From Planctomycetes bacterium RBG_16_41_13 (lineage in GTDB: Bacteria > Planctomycetota > Brocadiia > Brocadiales > Brocadiaceae), in the NCBI GenBank assembly GCA_001828295.1, contig MHYI01000188.1:3535-11358 (forward strand): DNA of 7,824 nucleotides. Reading direction: 5' to 3'. Shown piece after piece: positions 7,207-7,824 of the stretch; the stretch's first letter is position 1; each line of letters opens with the position of its first letter. Under the pieces are notes generated by a model. It had not been told where the DNA came from and ran no database searches. It was given only the letters and a program-made list of their open reading frames with translations. The position numbers and the translations under genes were made by a program.

Positions 7207-7212
7207 CCTCTC
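7207..7212 (-). promoter_or_regulatory. Ribosome binding site of the methyltransferase
   Basis: GAGAGG on the minus strand lies ten bases before the ATG at 7196. The spacing is slightly long but acceptable. This motif lies inside the alternative GTG-started frame, which argues for the ATG. Confidence 0.5.
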
Positions 7213-7215
7213 ACG

Positions 7216-7824
7216 TTATTTATTTTTGTTTAAAAACTTCAACCGCATCATTTCCGCAAAAAGGCCTACTTCGTATTCAATGCCTTTTAAAATATCGTTT
7301 TCAACCGCGAAATTGATGCATTTCTTCATTTCCTTAAGCGCCCGCGCGTCGCGTTCCAGGAGGGTTTTAGCTAGGTTTAAGGTATGCTCAAATACTTCTT
7401 TGTGGGGGACAATCTGATTAACGAGTCCCCACTCCAGCGCCGTTTCTGCGCGAATCATTTTACCCAGGAACAACATCTCCTTTGCGCGGGCGACGCCTAT
7501 GCAACGCGGCAGACGCTGCGTTCCGCCCAGACCGGGAATGATACTGAGTTCCGGCTTTGCCTCCGGCAGGCTAAAGAATGAGATTTCCGAGGCAACCCGC
7601 AGGTCACACAACATGGCAAGCTCCAAACCGGCGCCAATGGTCACGCCATTGATAGCCGCAATAATGGGTTTTTTGCAATTTTCAATCTCTACAAACATCT
7701 CGTGGGCGCGACGGAACCGTTCATAGTTTTTTTCAGCCACCAGTCCGGAAATCCAGGAGCCAAAAAGCTCGTCGCGGTCGGCGCCGTCGCTGAAGACGCC
7801 GCGCAGTTTGCTGGCAATAATAAT
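7216..7824 (-). CDS. Enoyl-CoA hydratase/isomerase (crotonase) family protein, 5' end beyond window
   Basis: The frame is open from the right edge (202 residues seen) to a TAA at 7216-7218; perhaps 50-60 N-terminal residues are missing compared with the usual 255-265. The GTG at 7740 is an internal valine codon, because the coding match continues through it. Seen-residue landmarks: the first oxyanion-hole motif FSDGADRDEL (11-20, like the family F-S-A-G-A-D), the second PIIAAINGVTIGAGLELAML (53-72), with Glu68 matching the first catalytic Glu of rat enoyl-CoA hydratase, then LPEAKPELSIIPGLGGTQRL (86-105). The family usually has LPE, then about five residues, then IPG; here the loop is two residues longer and repeats a PE pair, so Glu88 or Glu92 could be the second catalytic acid. 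Reaction class: hydration or isomerisation of an enoyl-CoA in the cytoplasm. It leads the methyltransferase-acyltransferase run with only a 19-base gap, which suggests a pathway role rather than general fatty-acid oxidation. Confidence 0.9.
   Translation of the reverse strand: MIIASKLRGVFSDGADRDELFGSWISGLVAEKNYERFRRAHEMFVEIENCKKPIIAAINGVTIGAGLELAMLCDLRVASEISFFSLPEAKPELSIIPGLGGTQRLPRCIGVARAKEMLFLGKMIRAETALEWGLVNQIVPHKEVFEHTLNLAKTLLERDARALKEMKKCINFAVENDILKGIEYEVGLFAEMMRLKFLNKNK

Noticed and set aside
6577..7726. Several plus-strand open frames of 60-90 codons
   Set aside because: They are antisense shadows of the methyltransferase and crotonase genes, with no family-like features or ribosome sites.
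7216..7740. Crotonase starting at the GTG at 7740
   Set aside because: Crotonase-like sequence, including the FSDGAD oxyanion-hole motif, continues upstream of it to the window edge, so the true start lies outside.

Overview
The window is a fragment of a surface-polysaccharide (O-antigen, capsule or S-layer glycan type) gene cluster. Every gene I can support lies on the minus strand, so transcription runs from right to left. The organism is a bacterium with AT-leaning, moderate-GC DNA. The nucleotide sequence does not settle the species. The intergenic palindromes (GTCCC-TAC-GGGAC units, GCCCC-AAA-GGGGC hairpins) remind me of those in anammox planctomycetes and Bacteroidota. I treat that only as a weak guess towards a Brocadiales-like planctomycete.

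In transcription order: (1) a crotonase/enoyl-CoA hydratase-family gene, cut by the right edge of the window (7216-7824); (2) a class I SAM-dependent methyltransferase (6444-7196); (3) a FemAB/GNAT-type acyltransferase (5506-6447), whose start overlaps the methyltransferase stop by 4 bp; (4) a 377-bp gene-free stretch (5129-5505) packed with palindromes, including a MITE-like pair of inverted arms; (5) an FdtA/QdtA-like dTDP-sugar 3,4-ketoisomerase (4715-5128); (6) a 259-bp gap (4456-4714) holding a three-hairpin repeat element; (7) a very large multidomain glycosyltransferase (1-4455), open for all 1485 codons seen and cut by the left edge. The last gene fills more than half of the window. 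It has no in-frame stop in codons 1-1485.

The probable joint role is building and polymerising a glycan that carries an unusual amino sugar. The ketoisomerase makes a 3-keto-6-deoxy sugar nucleotide, normally aminated next by a DegT-type aminotransferase (not in this window) to give a 3-amino-3,6-dideoxyhexose. The acyltransferase family is one I recognise as a frequent neighbour of such isomerases. The giant glycosyltransferase carries three GT-A (GT2) modules and one GT-B (GT4) module, enough for several successive linkages. The tight crotonase-methyltransferase-acyltransferase run suggests an acyl-CoA-derived or methylated decoration of the sugar. That link is inference.

No tRNA, rRNA, CRISPR array, transposase gene or convincing promoter was found.
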